From contig NC_037092.1 of assembly GCF_002994745.2 (NCBI RefSeq), positions 19,397,501 to 19,461,500 on the forward strand: a DNA stretch of 64,000 nucleotides, in the 5' to 3' direction. The notes beneath the pieces are model-generated. The model searched no databases. It worked only from the letters and a program-made list of their open reading frames with translations, and was not told where the DNA came from. The stretch is from Rosa chinensis (taxonomy: Eukaryota > Streptophyta > Magnoliopsida > Rosales > Rosaceae). Position 1 is the stretch's first letter. Each line of letters starts with the position of its first letter. Position numbers and translations under genes: made by a program. Shown piece after piece: positions 46,029 through 57,579 of the stretch.

Positions 46029-49000
46029 CTATGGTTGCCCCCCAGTCTGGGACGAAGGTTCCCCCGGTGGATCTTCGAACTCCCAAACACTAGGGTAATA
46101 TTTCTTCAGGAATCGCCTGTTAATGGGGTTGTGATGAAGTTCTCCATCCAAATCCTTGAGGTGAAAAGCACCGCGTTCCAAAATGCGGTGAACCACAAAA
46201 GGTCATTCCCATCGCGGAGTCCATTTACCGCGACCAGTCAATTTCTCGCCAAAGGGCAAAACAGCTTTCCAAACAAGGTCTCCCTCTTTGTAACTGCGAC
46301 CACGTGTCCGCTTATCGTAGGCGTGGGCGATACGCTGTTTTTCCATGACTAGATTATCCAAAGCCACCAAGCGCTGCTCGCTCAAGTCTTCGTGTTCTTG
46401 CTACATCGCCTGGATGTAATCTTCACCTATCAAGTGATGCTGATCTTGCACACGTAAGGAGTGAACGTTGATTTCTAAGGGTAAAACAGCATCATGGCCG
46501 AACATGAGTGCATAAGGAGTTGTAGTAGTGGGATTCTGCTTGGAGGTGCGATAAGCCCATAGTGTCTCATATAACGTATCGTGCCACTGTCGAGGGTTTT
46601 CAACCAACATCTTCTTTAGCAGGGTAATAATAATCTTGTTACTGGCCTCTGCTTGACCGTTGGACTGAGCATAATATGGAGTGCTGTGGACGAACTGAAT
46701 GCCCAAGTCCTCGACAAGTCGCTCGACCTCACCTCCCATGAATGCTGCCCCCCTGTCTGAAACAAGCACCTCTGGGATACCGAACCTGCAGATGATGTTC
46801 TGAAAAATAAATTGACGAATGGTGGGACCAGAAGCCACCTTCAAAGGCTCAGCTTTGACCCACTTGGTAAAGAAATCGGTAGCGACGATGATGAACTTGT
46901 GTTGGAGAGAAGAGTGAGGATGAATCATCCCAATCAAGTCCAGTGCCCAGCCTTCTGCAGGCCAAGGTTTAATAATAGGTTGCATGGGAATATTGGGAAT
47001 GTGCTGGACTGGTCCGTGTGCTTGACAGTCTTGGCATCCTTTGGCGAAAGCGATACAATCCTTCAAAATACTGGGCCAATAGTATCCATGTCTTCTAATG
47101 AGCCACCGCATCTTGGGTCTCGCTTGATGGACTTTGCAGACGCCTGTGTGTGCTTCGCGCATTAGTCGTTTCACCTCATGGCCGTACACGCATCGGAAGT
47201 CTATGCCGTCTTCCCCACGCCGTCGCAGCTCGTCACCCCTAAGGAAGTAGTTTAAAGCAAGGAAATGAGTCTTCCTGTCTGTTGTCTGGTCTGGCTGTTT
47301 GAGATAATCGATCAACGGAATGCGCCAATCGACGTCAATAGGTTCTAGGATCGGGACGACCGGATCATCAGGCGGGTCAGACCGCGCGAGCCATGAAGGC
47401 AACGTGCGGCGCTCGACTTTCAGAATGCGCTCGCGAACCCCGTACTTCAATGTAATGCCTGTAGCCAGTTGAGCGAGCTCGTTGGCTGCGAAGTTGCGCT
47501 CGCGAGGGATGTACTCCAAACCCACGTCGTCAAACTGATCCAGCAGCTCGATGACGCGATTCAAATATGGGACGAGCAAACAGCTTGCACATCTGTATTT
47601 CTCTTGAAGCTGATTTATCATAAGTAAGGAGTCGCCGCGGACCTGAACATCTCTTATTCCCAGTTCCAGTAAGACTTCTAGGCCAATAATAAGGGCCTCG
47701 AACTCAGCTTGGTTGCTTGTACACTTAAACTCCAGTTGGAAAGAGTAAGAGAAACGATCGCCCGCTGGGTTCTCCAGAACAATTCCTGCTCCTGCTAATG
47801 TTTCAGTTCTTGAACCATCAAAAAACAACACCCAGGGCTGCAAGGAGACTGTGGCTTGATACCATATGGCGTACTCTGGAATGCGTGCCATATCTGGTCG
47901 GGTGGTAGTGACGGTCGCTATCTCTAACTCTCGCACCGCAGGGATATCCAAGACAGGATGATGTGCCAAAAAGTCTGCGATGGCCTGTCCTTTTACAGCT
48001 TTCTAGGGAACGTATTGTAGCGATAACTCGGACAGGGCCAATACCCATTTGCCAATGAGGCCTCGCAGAATAGGTCGCGACAGCATGTACTTAACCAGGT
48101 CGGTCTGAGCGATGATGCAAGTAGTAAAGGATAACATGTAGTGCCGCAACTTGCATGCTGAGAAGTACAATGTAAGACAAAGCTTCTCCATTGGAGTGTA
48201 TCTGGTTTCACAATCTGTTAGTGTCCTACTAAGGTAGAAAATGGCATGCTCGACGCCTTCGTCATCATCCTGGGTGAGCAGGCTGCCAATTGACGCCTCA
48301 GCTGCTGATATATATAACTTCAATGGAAATCCAACTCTCGGGGGAACAAGCACAGGCAGACTTGCTAGGTAGGCCTTGATTATGTCGAAAGCCTCTTGAT
48401 GTTTAGGCTCTCATACAAACTCAGCCTGACCTTGTAGTTTCAGCAATGGAGAGAAGGGCTGGATTTTGCCTGCGGAGTTAGAGATGAAACGCCTCAGAAA
48501 GTTGATCTTACCCAACAAACAATGCAAGTCCTTTTTCGTTCGCAGAGCAATTGCATTGATAACTGTGCTTGCCTTTTCTTCAGGGACCTCAATGCCTCTC
48601 TGATGGACAATGAATCCTAGAAAATCACCTACTTGAACTCCAAAAACACATTTAGCGGGATTCATCTTGAGCTTGTGTTGTCGCATGTGCTCGAATACCT
48701 TTCTGAGATCAGTGATGTGGTCACCTTTCTTCTGAGACTTCATCACTACGTCATCGATGTAGACCTCTAAAATCTTCCCCAGTATGTCATGGAAGATCAG
48801 GTTCATGGCTCTCTGATACGTTGCTCCGGCATTTTTCAGTCCAAAAGGCATAACCACATATTCAAAAACACCCGCGAAGCCAGGACAACGGAACGCGGTT
48901 TTATGTCTGTCTTCTTCTGCGACTGGAATCTGGTGATACCCTGCGGTGCCGTCCATGAAGGATAATAATTCATGTCCTGCTACGGCGTCTACTAACATAT

Positions 49001-49637
49001 CCGCGACCGGCATGGGGTAGACGTCTTTAGGTGTAGCGACATTAAGGTCTCTGTAGTCTACGCAGACCCTCATCTTGCCATTCTTCTTGGTAACAGGCAC
49101 TATATTAGACAGCCACTGATTGTACTTGGCTACCCTGATAATGCCTGACTTATGCATTTTTTCGACTTCCTCCTTGACGAGGACTTGGGTTTCTGAGTTC
49201 ATTCTTCGCGGCTCTTGTTTCACAGGCCTCTTTTCAGGTAGTGTTGGCATTTGATGGCAAACCAAGTCCAGTGACAGGCCAGGCATGTCCTCATACTTCT
49301 CCGCGAAGCAATCTTTGAACTCTAACAATAAGTCAACGAGCCTCTGTTTCTCGTTAGGCTCCAAATAAGCGTTGACGACCACTTCCATAGGCTCATCTGC
49401 TGTTCCGAGATTGACCTTCTCGGTAGGATCTCTAACTTTAGGAGGTGTATCGTCCAGCGCTGCTGGAGCGAGCTGAATATCGACCTCATCATCTTGTTCC
49501 TGGTCAGAGAGTGTCTCATTCACGGCCACTAAGGTCGCGATCCGATCATAGGCCTCTTTTTCCACTAAGTATGACGATAATCTTTCGTACAACGAGTGGA
49601 AGGCCTCTATCCCTCCCTCTGGAAGGTTGTAATCCAT
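46029..49637 (-). pseudogene. Gypsy (Tat) pol: RT, RNase H, archaeal-type RNase H, integrase
   Basis: All of this is in one frame with four internal stops (48411-48413, 48003-48005, 46401-46403, 46203-46205) and a final stop at 46029. Reverse transcriptase: KKNGKMRVCVDYRDLN, FMDGTAGYHQIPV, PFGLKNAGATYQRAMN and catalytic YIDD (about 48765). RNase H follows (LYISAAEASIGSLL, YTPMEKLCLTLYFS). A second, archaeal-type RNase H is at about 47860-47480: WVLFFDGSRTETLAGAGIVL, NQAEFEALIIGLE, GDSLLMINQL, ANELAQLATG. Integrase has a zinc-finger region (CKVHQARPKMRW to CQDCQAHG) and a DDE core (ALDLIGMI, VSDRGAAFMGG, QSNGQAEASNK). C-terminal chromo-like sequence was not seen. Dual RNase H defines the Tat clade. 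Confidence 0.92.
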
Positions 49638-50340
49638 TGATCGTTTAAGGGCTTAGGCACAGCGGGGCCAGGCCTTTCCAAGCCTTCTTTTGCGAGCATG
49701 AGCCCTCACTGTGCCAATTCAGAAGCCGTCACCCCTGTGGGGCGACCTTTGTTATCGATGCCGCTGACCTGTAATGGAGTGATAGGCTCTAAATAGTACC
49801 TGGCATCTACATAATTCGCGGAAACGGGGAATGGACGAGGATCCGCTTTAATCACCTCCGCTTTATCTGTCTTCCTGTTCCACATAACGAGCTCCTGATG
49901 AAGAGTCGACGGAACACAATAACTCCTATGTAGGCCGCATAGCAATCTGTCACAAAGAACGCATAAACTCCCTCAGCCGGACCAACCTTGATGCGCAAGA
50001 AAAGAAGTCTCAGGGTCTTTGTTACAGTCCCCGCGAAGTTTTTTAGCGGGAGGGACGTAGACTGGATCTTTTCCTTCTTGATTCCGAGCAGGCGCATGGT
50101 CCTGGTAGTGACGACATTAACGGCAGCCGGTATCAACCAGGATCTTGCTAACTTTGATGCTACCAACTTCTACAGTTATATATAGAGGTATCATGTGTTG
50201 GACCATCGCAGGTGTTGGACCATCGCAAGACCGATTCTTCCACAGGTGTCGTGACTGCTGATGTGATTTGCAAGGGCTGCACACTGTTTTCCTCAGTTTC
50301 GACGCATTCCTGAGCGGCGACCGGTAGCGCATACCTCGCG
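49638..50340 (-). pseudogene. Gypsy protease region, frame-shifted
   Basis: The aspartic protease signature ILVDTG is at about 50120-50135, preceded by PLYITVEVGSIKVSK. It continues in other frames as NVVTTRTMRLLGIKKEKIQ, NFAGTVTKTLRLLFLRIKVG, VTDCYAAY and SANYVDARYYLEP. At least two frame changes and one stop break the region. A 17-bp direct repeat (GTGTTGGACCATCGCA twice, 50196-50230) lies at its start. Confidence 0.75.
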
Positions 50341-53300
50341 AGAAGTACGTAAACCATGTTGCAAGACGTATCAGCCATATCTGTCTCCTCCATGTCGTCC
50401 TCCAGATTAAGCTTGGGCTCTTTGACAGGGGCGTCAGTGTTGAATTGTTTAGCCAAACGATCTACTAACGACTCCTCTGTAAGGCCTTTGACCTCACACT
50501 GCTTGCGTTCCTGTACCACAGGGGTCTGCTTGGGCGAGTCTGGCTTCGGTTCTCCTTCTGCACTTACCTCGAGGGGAGCGACCACTACACTCTGGACTCT
50601 TTTTGGTCTCCACTGTAAAGTATCGGTAGTCTTTTCCTTGCCCCCCAGTCTCTCAAAAACCGAAGGTTTAGCTTCTGGTTCTTTGCGAAATAACTTGCGC
50701 CTGACATGAGGTCGCCTTGTCGGCGAACTCTCTTTTCGAGCTGGCGGAGGTATTCTTTCTTCAGTGATCCTGCAAAAAACACTGGGCTTATCTACCCCTG
50801 TTGCTTGTTTTTGAAGGCTGCGGGGAGCCACTAATGGCTTGGCAGCGAGTGCCTCAATTTCCTTCTGATACTGCTCAGGTGATTTGACCAATTACGAAGG
50901 CTTGATCAGGCCCTGATCCAGAGCCTCTAGAGCGCGCTTAGCTTCCCCGAACCTGCGTTGCAGTTTCCTTTTCCTAGAAGAGCTTATTTCCACCGCCTTC
51001 CCTTTTTCCCTAGTGTATTACTTTCCTTCCTTGATGGTGGCAGCTGGAGCAGGTGGGATGTAGGGCTTGGTTAGAATATTCTTCCGCTCGTTTGTGGCCT
51101 TCTCCTCTTGTTTCTGATCGACCGCGGCTGCTTTCAGTTTCCTGAATAAGTTGGAGTCCTTTGGGGTTGGTGGCGACTCCATTTTCTCTTTTCCTCTTGG
51201 GCTAGAAGGCTGATAGTTCCGCGATGGTGAGGCCCACTTAATGGGAGGGAGAGAGCCAAAATGAAATATCTGCTCGACCTCTTCATGTGACACTTGGATG
51301 CCACATTCTTCTTTGCATCACGAGCATAGGATCACGGGTGAGGCTTTTCCAGCTGCTTTAGCCTTCTGCTTTGCAGGGGTTTCTTCCTCGGCAGATTTTC
51401 CTTCTCGCCCCTTGGTACTCAAATCCAAGGTTGGTTTCCTCTGGTTCTGCTTGGCCCAGTTCACATTGACCATGTTGATCCCAATGTCGGGAAAAGGGTT
51501 CAAGTCTACGAGCGCTGCCGCCGTTACTGGGGCTTCCACCTGCAAACTGCCATTATTAAGCCATACCTGAATCTGGTCTTTGAGCTTTACACAGTCCGTT
51601 GTATTATGGTTCCATAGGTTGTGGAATTTGCAGTACTTCTTCCTTTTCAACTGGTCTGGCCGAGGAAAAGGTCCGAAGTCGGTCTTCACCATCTTTGCGG
51701 CGATCATCTCATCCAGAATCTCGTGTGCCTTATTGGCATCATAAGTATATGTCGCAAACTCAAGTTTGGAGAAGGCCATCGATTTGAGCTTGACAGGTTC
51801 CTTGGATATCTTCAGTTGCTTCAAGGCTGGATTCTTCCTCCTGGTTAGCTCGTAAGCAGCGATATCATTCTCCTTTTCCTCATCGTCATCCTGAACGACC
51901 TCTTCAATATGATGATGGTAGTAAGGGTCATAGGTATCCGGCTGGTAGCTCAGGGCCACTACGGTGCGATGTTTTCCTGGCACAGATGTCCCTTTGGATG
52001 CATTCTTCCTTGCATCTGTTTCTCTGAGGAGATGTTCAAAGCTGCCTACCTCTGTGATGAGTTCCCCCATTGACTGGATCATGCTGCCATGTTGCTTCTT
52101 CCGCTGACGAGGTTCCAAACCCTTGACCGCTAGTTTGACTAACTCCTTCTCGGGCAGGATGACATTCAGCTTGGCTTTCTGAATTTGGAAGCGCTGGAGA
52201 TAGGCCACAGCAGACTCTGTAGGCTGTTGGGCCATCTGAGTGAGAGAAGCCAGGTCAACCTCAGGCTCAATGGCCCCAAAGGTTTCTCGGAATAGCTTTT
52301 CCATCGCGGGCCAATCTGCTACGGTTCCCTGCCGAAGTTTGGAAAACCACCTAAAGGTAGCTCCTGAGAGAGAAGTGCCAAAGATCCTGCATTTGAGGAC
52401 GTCATCATTCAGGTACTGGCCGCATTGTACCCTAAACCTGGCCAGATGGGTAGCCGCATTCTCTGTGTCTTCTCCTGAAAAAGTAGAAAATATGATATTT
52501 TTATAACCCCTGGGAAAGGGCGCGAGCATTACATGCAGCGGGAAAAGTCCCTCATAGACCTCATCCACTTGGGTCCTAGGATTAGCCAGCCTGATCATCT
52601 CCTCGACCTCTTCACGTCTTACATACTCCGGACAAGGAGGCGGAGGAGGAGATGTTGCACAGTATGGCGAGCAGCCTGTAAGGGTATTGCTTGGTTCAGA
52701 GCTCCTGCCCCTTCTCCTACATGTACAACTTGGGTTGGAGCTGGTTGCTGAAGAGTTAATGCTGGTATGGGCATCTCTTTTGTCAAGGATGTTATCTTAA
52801 TTGGGTTACCCGCCTGGTCAATACCATAATAGCTTCCTGGCAGTTCCTGATATACGTTTTCTGCCCCGTTGCTGTTATATTGAACAAAGGTGGTAGAACC
52901 AGATGCGGTTCTACCAACCCTCGATGTCTGATGCTTCTGCCTGGTGGTCTGTCCACCTGACGGGGTGGCATTCTCTTTGCTGCCACCGATAACCAAAGCT
53001 TGCTCTTTGCCTTTCTGTGGCGTAGCGCCAACGGTTGCGGCCGGTGTAGCGGTGTTGCTGCTAGCCTTCTCTCGCTGATTAGGCGGCACGTACTTGCTAG
53101 AGCCAGACTGCTGGCCCATTGAACCGAGGATAGCTTTAGGGTCCCCTAAAGCCTTGTTCAATACTTCTCTTTCCTGGTTCAACTTGGCTCTCTGCATGGC
53201 CACCTCGATTGCGAGGTTAGCGCCATCCTTGCGAAGACCTGCCATATCTGACGCAGTCTGCTTGGTCTGGTTCGTGATGGCCTCTATGATATCTTTTTGG

Positions 53301-53848
53301 CACTGATTCTGCTCACTAGCGACACCCGTGACATGAGCCCTTACTGCACTTTCTGATTGTGCGATTTGTTGCTGGGTATCTGCTGCATGTCGGGTAATGC
53401 ATTGGTCTAACTCGAGCATGAGCCGGTCTGTCTTCGTGGTTTCCCTTTCAAAATCAGCGGCTATCTTCTTGCGATGATTTTCAATGTTCTCCATGATGAT
53501 CGCGAACCTCACCTCTGAGGTCGCTCCTTCTAGAATAGGCTTCGCGACGAAAACCTCTCTTCCTCCACTTTCCACTGTATTGGGAACAGCGGTAGTGATA
53601 ACAGGCTTGCTAGCCTGATTAGCAGTGACACTCTGGCCCTCAGTAGTGGCCGGGTGATTCTCTTCCCGTTCAGTAGACATGTCAGATGATTGACCAGGAT
53701 GAGAAAATCGTTGAGTCACATGTTCTTCAGAAAGACCACGACAGTCCGCGCGAGAGTGCGGTCTGTAACTGGAGGTCTTGTGTCTTGAGCAGTTGGTGTA
53801 AACCTTTTGGTAAGGGTTTTCGCTCGACTTCCCAATAGCTACGTTCAC
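50341..53848 (-). pseudogene. Gypsy (Tat) gag polyprotein remnant
   Basis: The first part (53848-52640) has a coiled-coil region (FERETTKTDRLMLELDQCI, AMQRAKLNQEREVLNKALG) and a Ser/Thr/Gln-rich linker. After a frame change near 52640 the capsid-type Retrotrans_gag domain follows (52598-51318): FSTFSGEDTENAATHLARFR, LSGATFRWFSKLRQGTV, ESAVAYLQRFQIQKAKL. Then comes a knuckle-like CKFHNLWNHNTTDC. In-frame stops occur at 51318-51320 and 51018-51020, and one more lies near 50892. The lysine/proline-rich stretch 51293-50341 (PPTPKDSNLFRKLKAAAVDQ, PHVRRKLFRKEPEAKPSVFE) leads into protease. Confidence 0.82.
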
Positions 53849-53862
53849 GAAGAGACACTATT

Positions 53863-53887
53863 ACAGGTCCCACTGGGCGTGCCAAAA
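53863..53887 (-). promoter_or_regulatory. Primer-binding site of the gypsy element
   Basis: On the minus strand, directly after the 5' LTR, the sequence reads TTTTGGCACGCCCAGTGGGA, in the position and of the type (TGGCnCGCCCnGTGGGAC) known for Tat elements. The matching tRNA was not identified. Confidence 0.7.
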
Positions 53888-54684
53888 TGTTTGGCTCCAA
53901 AACTAGTTGGCATGCAAACTGTCTCTTTTGAGCGTGTGCGCAGGCGTGCCAGCATTGTGGGGTGCAGTCGTCGGGGGAGTCCCTTGACCTGACTTCTTCT
54001 TCAAGCGTTTGTGGACGAGGAGAGCGCCAACCTCACCACAAGATTCTTCTCTAGCCTTCCGAGAAAGGACTTCTTGCCTTACGGATAAGGACTTTTCGCG
54101 TCACCGAATCGATACTCAACATCGTAGGCTGAGCAGAGCAATCACTGGGAAGTTTGGAGAAAGCACGAGTTTTGCTAAAGCGTGACTTTAGCTTCACTGG
54201 GTTGCGAGGGCGTTACCCTTGCTTCGCTGGTTGTATCGATGGCAGTAGTACTGGCAGTCGGCTCGCGAGGAGACTAGGACTGGAAGTACGGTAGCCGGGT
54301 TGATCTGGTGATGCTGACAGTCGGCTCGGGCGGAAACTAGGACTGGCGTGCGGTCACCGAGTTTCAACGAGGTTGAAGGTTTGCTCCGGGGAGGCTTTGT
54401 AATCGCTGGGATTGATTGATTCAAGAGAAGTCTCCTTTTGTCCTTGGAACCTAGTATTTATAACTAGGGTTTCGACTGTTCCTTGCCATAGAAGGATTAT
54501 TGATTGAAGTTTCCTATTCAATCTCTGCTACTTGACTCCAATAAGGTTTCATTTTCCTTATGGATTACGGAATGGGTGAAGCTGTAACCGAAACCCAAGC
54601 AAGCTTATTTTTGGGCCGCAGGTATCGGCCCGCTATTCTAAATCCACTAAAAGATCTTGCCAAAATTACTTTTGGGCTCAAACA
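53888..54684 (-). repeat. 5' LTR of the gypsy element (right)
   Basis: Minus-strand start TGTTTGAGCCC, end AGCCAAACA. The minus-strand TATA box is in CTAGTTATAAATACTAGG at about 54453-54470, inside a palindrome, also present in the left LTR. Confidence 0.95.
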
Positions 54685-54689
54685 ACGTC

Positions 54690-56691
54690 CATGTTGGTAT
54701 GCTCTGCGTGGAGGAAAATGGAGCCAATCGTCCCACGATGTTAGATGTGATATATATCTATGTTGGATCACCTGGATGTCGATTTTGGAGTGCAAGGAAT
54801 TCTCAGTTCCTTGAAGATACAGATAGTTCTGCGATTAACTATATTATAACAGGGCGAATCACCGCAAAGCCATCTCGTAGAAATAATGGTAAGTCTACTT
54901 AACTAGTTATTCATAATGTTGTAACTAAATATACATCTTGAGCTTTATAGTTAATATTTTCTCTACGTAGATGCATCGCATAAGTGGATATGGATTGGTT
55001 TTGCAATTGTGGCTGCTCTTATGGGAATCGTGCTTTGTAGCATGTGCTACCTACGACGAAGAAGAAAACTTGCAGGTATATAGTTTCTTTAAACAGTGTT
55101 ATGTATACCTGTTACAAAGAAATTTACATTATGGCATTGCTTTTGCAAATTGAAATGATGATTATCTGTATTAATCGTAATAGATCAGAACCAAACAAGG
55201 ATCCAAGAAATGCTGAACATGATGAATTCTAATAGACCTACTAATGCAAATGGACTTCAAAATGATGAAAAGGGGGGACACGATTTAAGCGTATTTAACT
55301 ACAAGTCTATCATAACCGCCACCTGCAACTTCTCTGATCAAAATAAGCTAGGAGAAGGGGGTTTTGGCTTTGAATAATGAAAGTGAATCCTATATTAGTA
55401 TTTGAAAAGCTATGTAGTTATTACTTCTTTTTCTTATGGACTAAAGAAAATAAAAAAAGTTGATTGGGTGACCTGTATATATTCAGGGGAAATTGGTGAC
55501 CGGACAAGAAATAGCAGTGAAGAGGCTTTCAAAGCGTTCAGGCCAAGGAATATTGGAGTTTAAGAATGAATTGATACTTATATATGAACTTCAGCATACA
55601 AACCTTGTTCAGCTCTTCGGATTTTGCATTTATGGTGAAGAGAGGATGTTGATATATGAGTACATGGCAAACAAAAGCTTGGACTACTTTTTATTTGGTT
55701 GTTACTTTGATCCAACTACTTGCTTAATTCCATACATATATATATATATATATACATAGAAATGTACATATCTATTTGTTATCTGATTTGATCCAATTGT
55801 ACCAATTGTTCAGATTCAACCAGATGCCAGCAACTAGATTGGAACAAACGTTTCAGCATAATTGAAGGAGTCGCTCAAGGTTTGCTTTACTTGCACAAAT
55901 ATTCCAGAAAGAGAGTAATTCATAGAGATTTAAAAGCAAGTAATGTTCTACTTGATGAAAACATGAATCCCAAAATTTTTGATTTTGGAATGGCAAGGAT
56001 TTTCACGAATGATGAACAAGAAGCAAATACTATGAAGATTGTTGGGACATGGTAAGCAAGCAATTATGATATTTGCTTTTGGTTCTTAAGCATGCATTTG
56101 TGGATGTAGTTGTATTAATGAACTTTTCTTCTCCATTTGATGCAGTGGTTACATGTCCCCTGAGTATGTTATGGGGGGAAAATTTTCCATAAAATCTGAT
56201 GTCTATAGTTTCGGAGTGTTGATGCTAGAAATCCTAAGTGGAAGGAAAAACAGCAGCTTCTACAATGATGACCATGCTATCAATATAGTTGGCTATGTAT
56301 GTCAAAGAAATCTGTGTTCTTGTAGGGGTGGACATGTTTAGTGATTCTAAAATTCTAAATGAATGTGATCTTGTTTCAGGCATGGGCGTTATGGAGAGAC
56401 GGTGCAGGACTAAGACTAATGGATCCAAGACTTGGCGATTCATGTGATAAAAATCAATTCTTGAGGTGCATCCATGTTGGTATGCTCTGCGTGGAGGAAA
56501 ATGCAGCCAATCGACCCATGATGTTAGATGTGATATCTATGTTGGCTAATGAAAGCATATCACTACCAGTACTTACAAAACCAGCATTCTGTACAGAAAG
56601 AAATGTGATCACAACTGCTGTAGGTGGGAATGGACCAGAAATTATTACATCTGTAAATGGTATCTCCAATTCTGATTTTGATGGGCGTTAA
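54690..56691 (+). pseudogene. Head-truncated S-RLK joined to the tail of its neighbour
   Basis: 54690-54755 is the rest of the exon 7 cut by the gypsy element (HVGMLCVEENGANRPTMLDV). It runs without a gap into the PAN-like end of a second S-RLK (GCRFWSARNSQFLED, 54757-54888). Then follow a transmembrane exon 54971-55075 (HKWIWIGFAIVAALMGIVL), exon 3 from 55184 (NKLGEGGFGFE, then a stop at 55375-55377), exon 4 55487-55697 ([13 protein letters not shown]), exon 5 55814-56051 ([14 protein letters not shown], with KIF replacing KIS before it), exon 6 56146-56296 and exon 7 56380-56691 ending NSDFDGR. Exons 4-7 have the same lengths as in 7838-11164. Exon 3 has lost its PVYK codons and splice donor. 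Lectin and most of PAN are missing, so no receptor can be made. Confidence 0.88.
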
Positions 56692-56858
56692 ATGTACTAC
56701 CAAGCCAATCAACACACTTTCTCTTGAAAAATCCAGGTGGAAATGGGCATAAGATGGTCGGTTATGTTTTCTTTTCTTAAGAAAATGTAATCATGTATGT
56801 TATTGACGGTATTTTTAGCTGAAAGATTTGTAATTTATTATTTCATCTGTGTACTCAT

Positions 56859-57139
56859 TGTTAGGATTATAAAAGTCATTTCTGTTGTAATCAATTAAGC
56901 TTGTTAAATCAGTTAATTATTAGTTGGTTAATTAGGTTGCTAATTTCTGTTAGCATGCACAGTTAGTTAGGTCTTGTGCTCTTGATTTGTGACACATGTC
57001 ACTCATCTAAGCCATCATCTTCAACTATATATGAACTCTACCTGTACTTTTCGATACTCAGTAAGTCAAAATAGTCATTGTTAATCATAGAATTCTCTCT
57101 GGACTTTCTTCGTTTCTCAAGCTTCCATATATGCTATCA
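56859..57139 (+). repeat. 5' LTR of another copia element
   Basis: Starts TGTTAGGATTATAAAAG, has CAACTATATATGAACTC as TATA region (about 57020), and ends ATATGCTATCA. Directly after it is TGGTATCACAGCTC at 57140, a variant of the tRNA-Met primer site. No 3' LTR is present. Confidence 0.8.
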
Positions 57140-57579
57140 TGGTATCACAGCTCAGGTCGATCAGTGACCGCATCAAAGCAAATCAAATTTCTGTAATACT
57201 CATACTCAGCTTTGCTCGATCAAGTTTGTTCATCATTTTCAGATAAGTTTCTATATCAAATCTTGAAGAATTGTAGATCTACTTGATTTCTTTGTGAATT
57301 TGTTGCTATTCTACTGCATCGAAGACTTGGATTTACACATTGAGCAGCTTTCAACAGAAGATTGTTGAAGATCTCCTAGATTGTTGAAGATCTACTTGAT
57401 TTCTTTGTGAATTTGTTGCTATTCTACTACATCGAAGACTTGGATTTACATATTGAGCTGTTTTTCAACACAAGATTGTTCATACAGTGTTGAAAATTTA
57501 GATCTAGACCTATTGAATCTGTTCTGAAAACCCTAGAATTGCTAAGTGTGCTTAAGTGTGATTCTCTTGTCATATCAAC

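Larger units (their letters stand above)
40317..54684 (-). mobile_element. Ty3/gypsy Tat-lineage LTR retrotransposon with antisense gene, 14.4 kb
   Basis: LTRs lie at 40317-41126 (3' LTR, 810 bp) and 53888-54684 (5' LTR, 797 bp), and the element is transcribed on the minus strand. A 5-bp target duplication ACGTC is at 40312-40316 and 54685-54689. By eye the LTRs differ at about 35 positions plus one ~13-bp indel, mostly transitions. Order on the minus strand is gag, protease, reverse transcriptase, RNase H, archaeal-type RNase H, integrase. An extra multi-exon gene of opposite sense lies between pol and the 3' LTR. A second RNase H and an antisense extra gene are known for the Tat/Ogre lineage. 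It sits in exon 7 of a dead S-RLK. Gag-pro-pol has many stops and frameshifts, so it is inactive. Confidence 0.93.
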
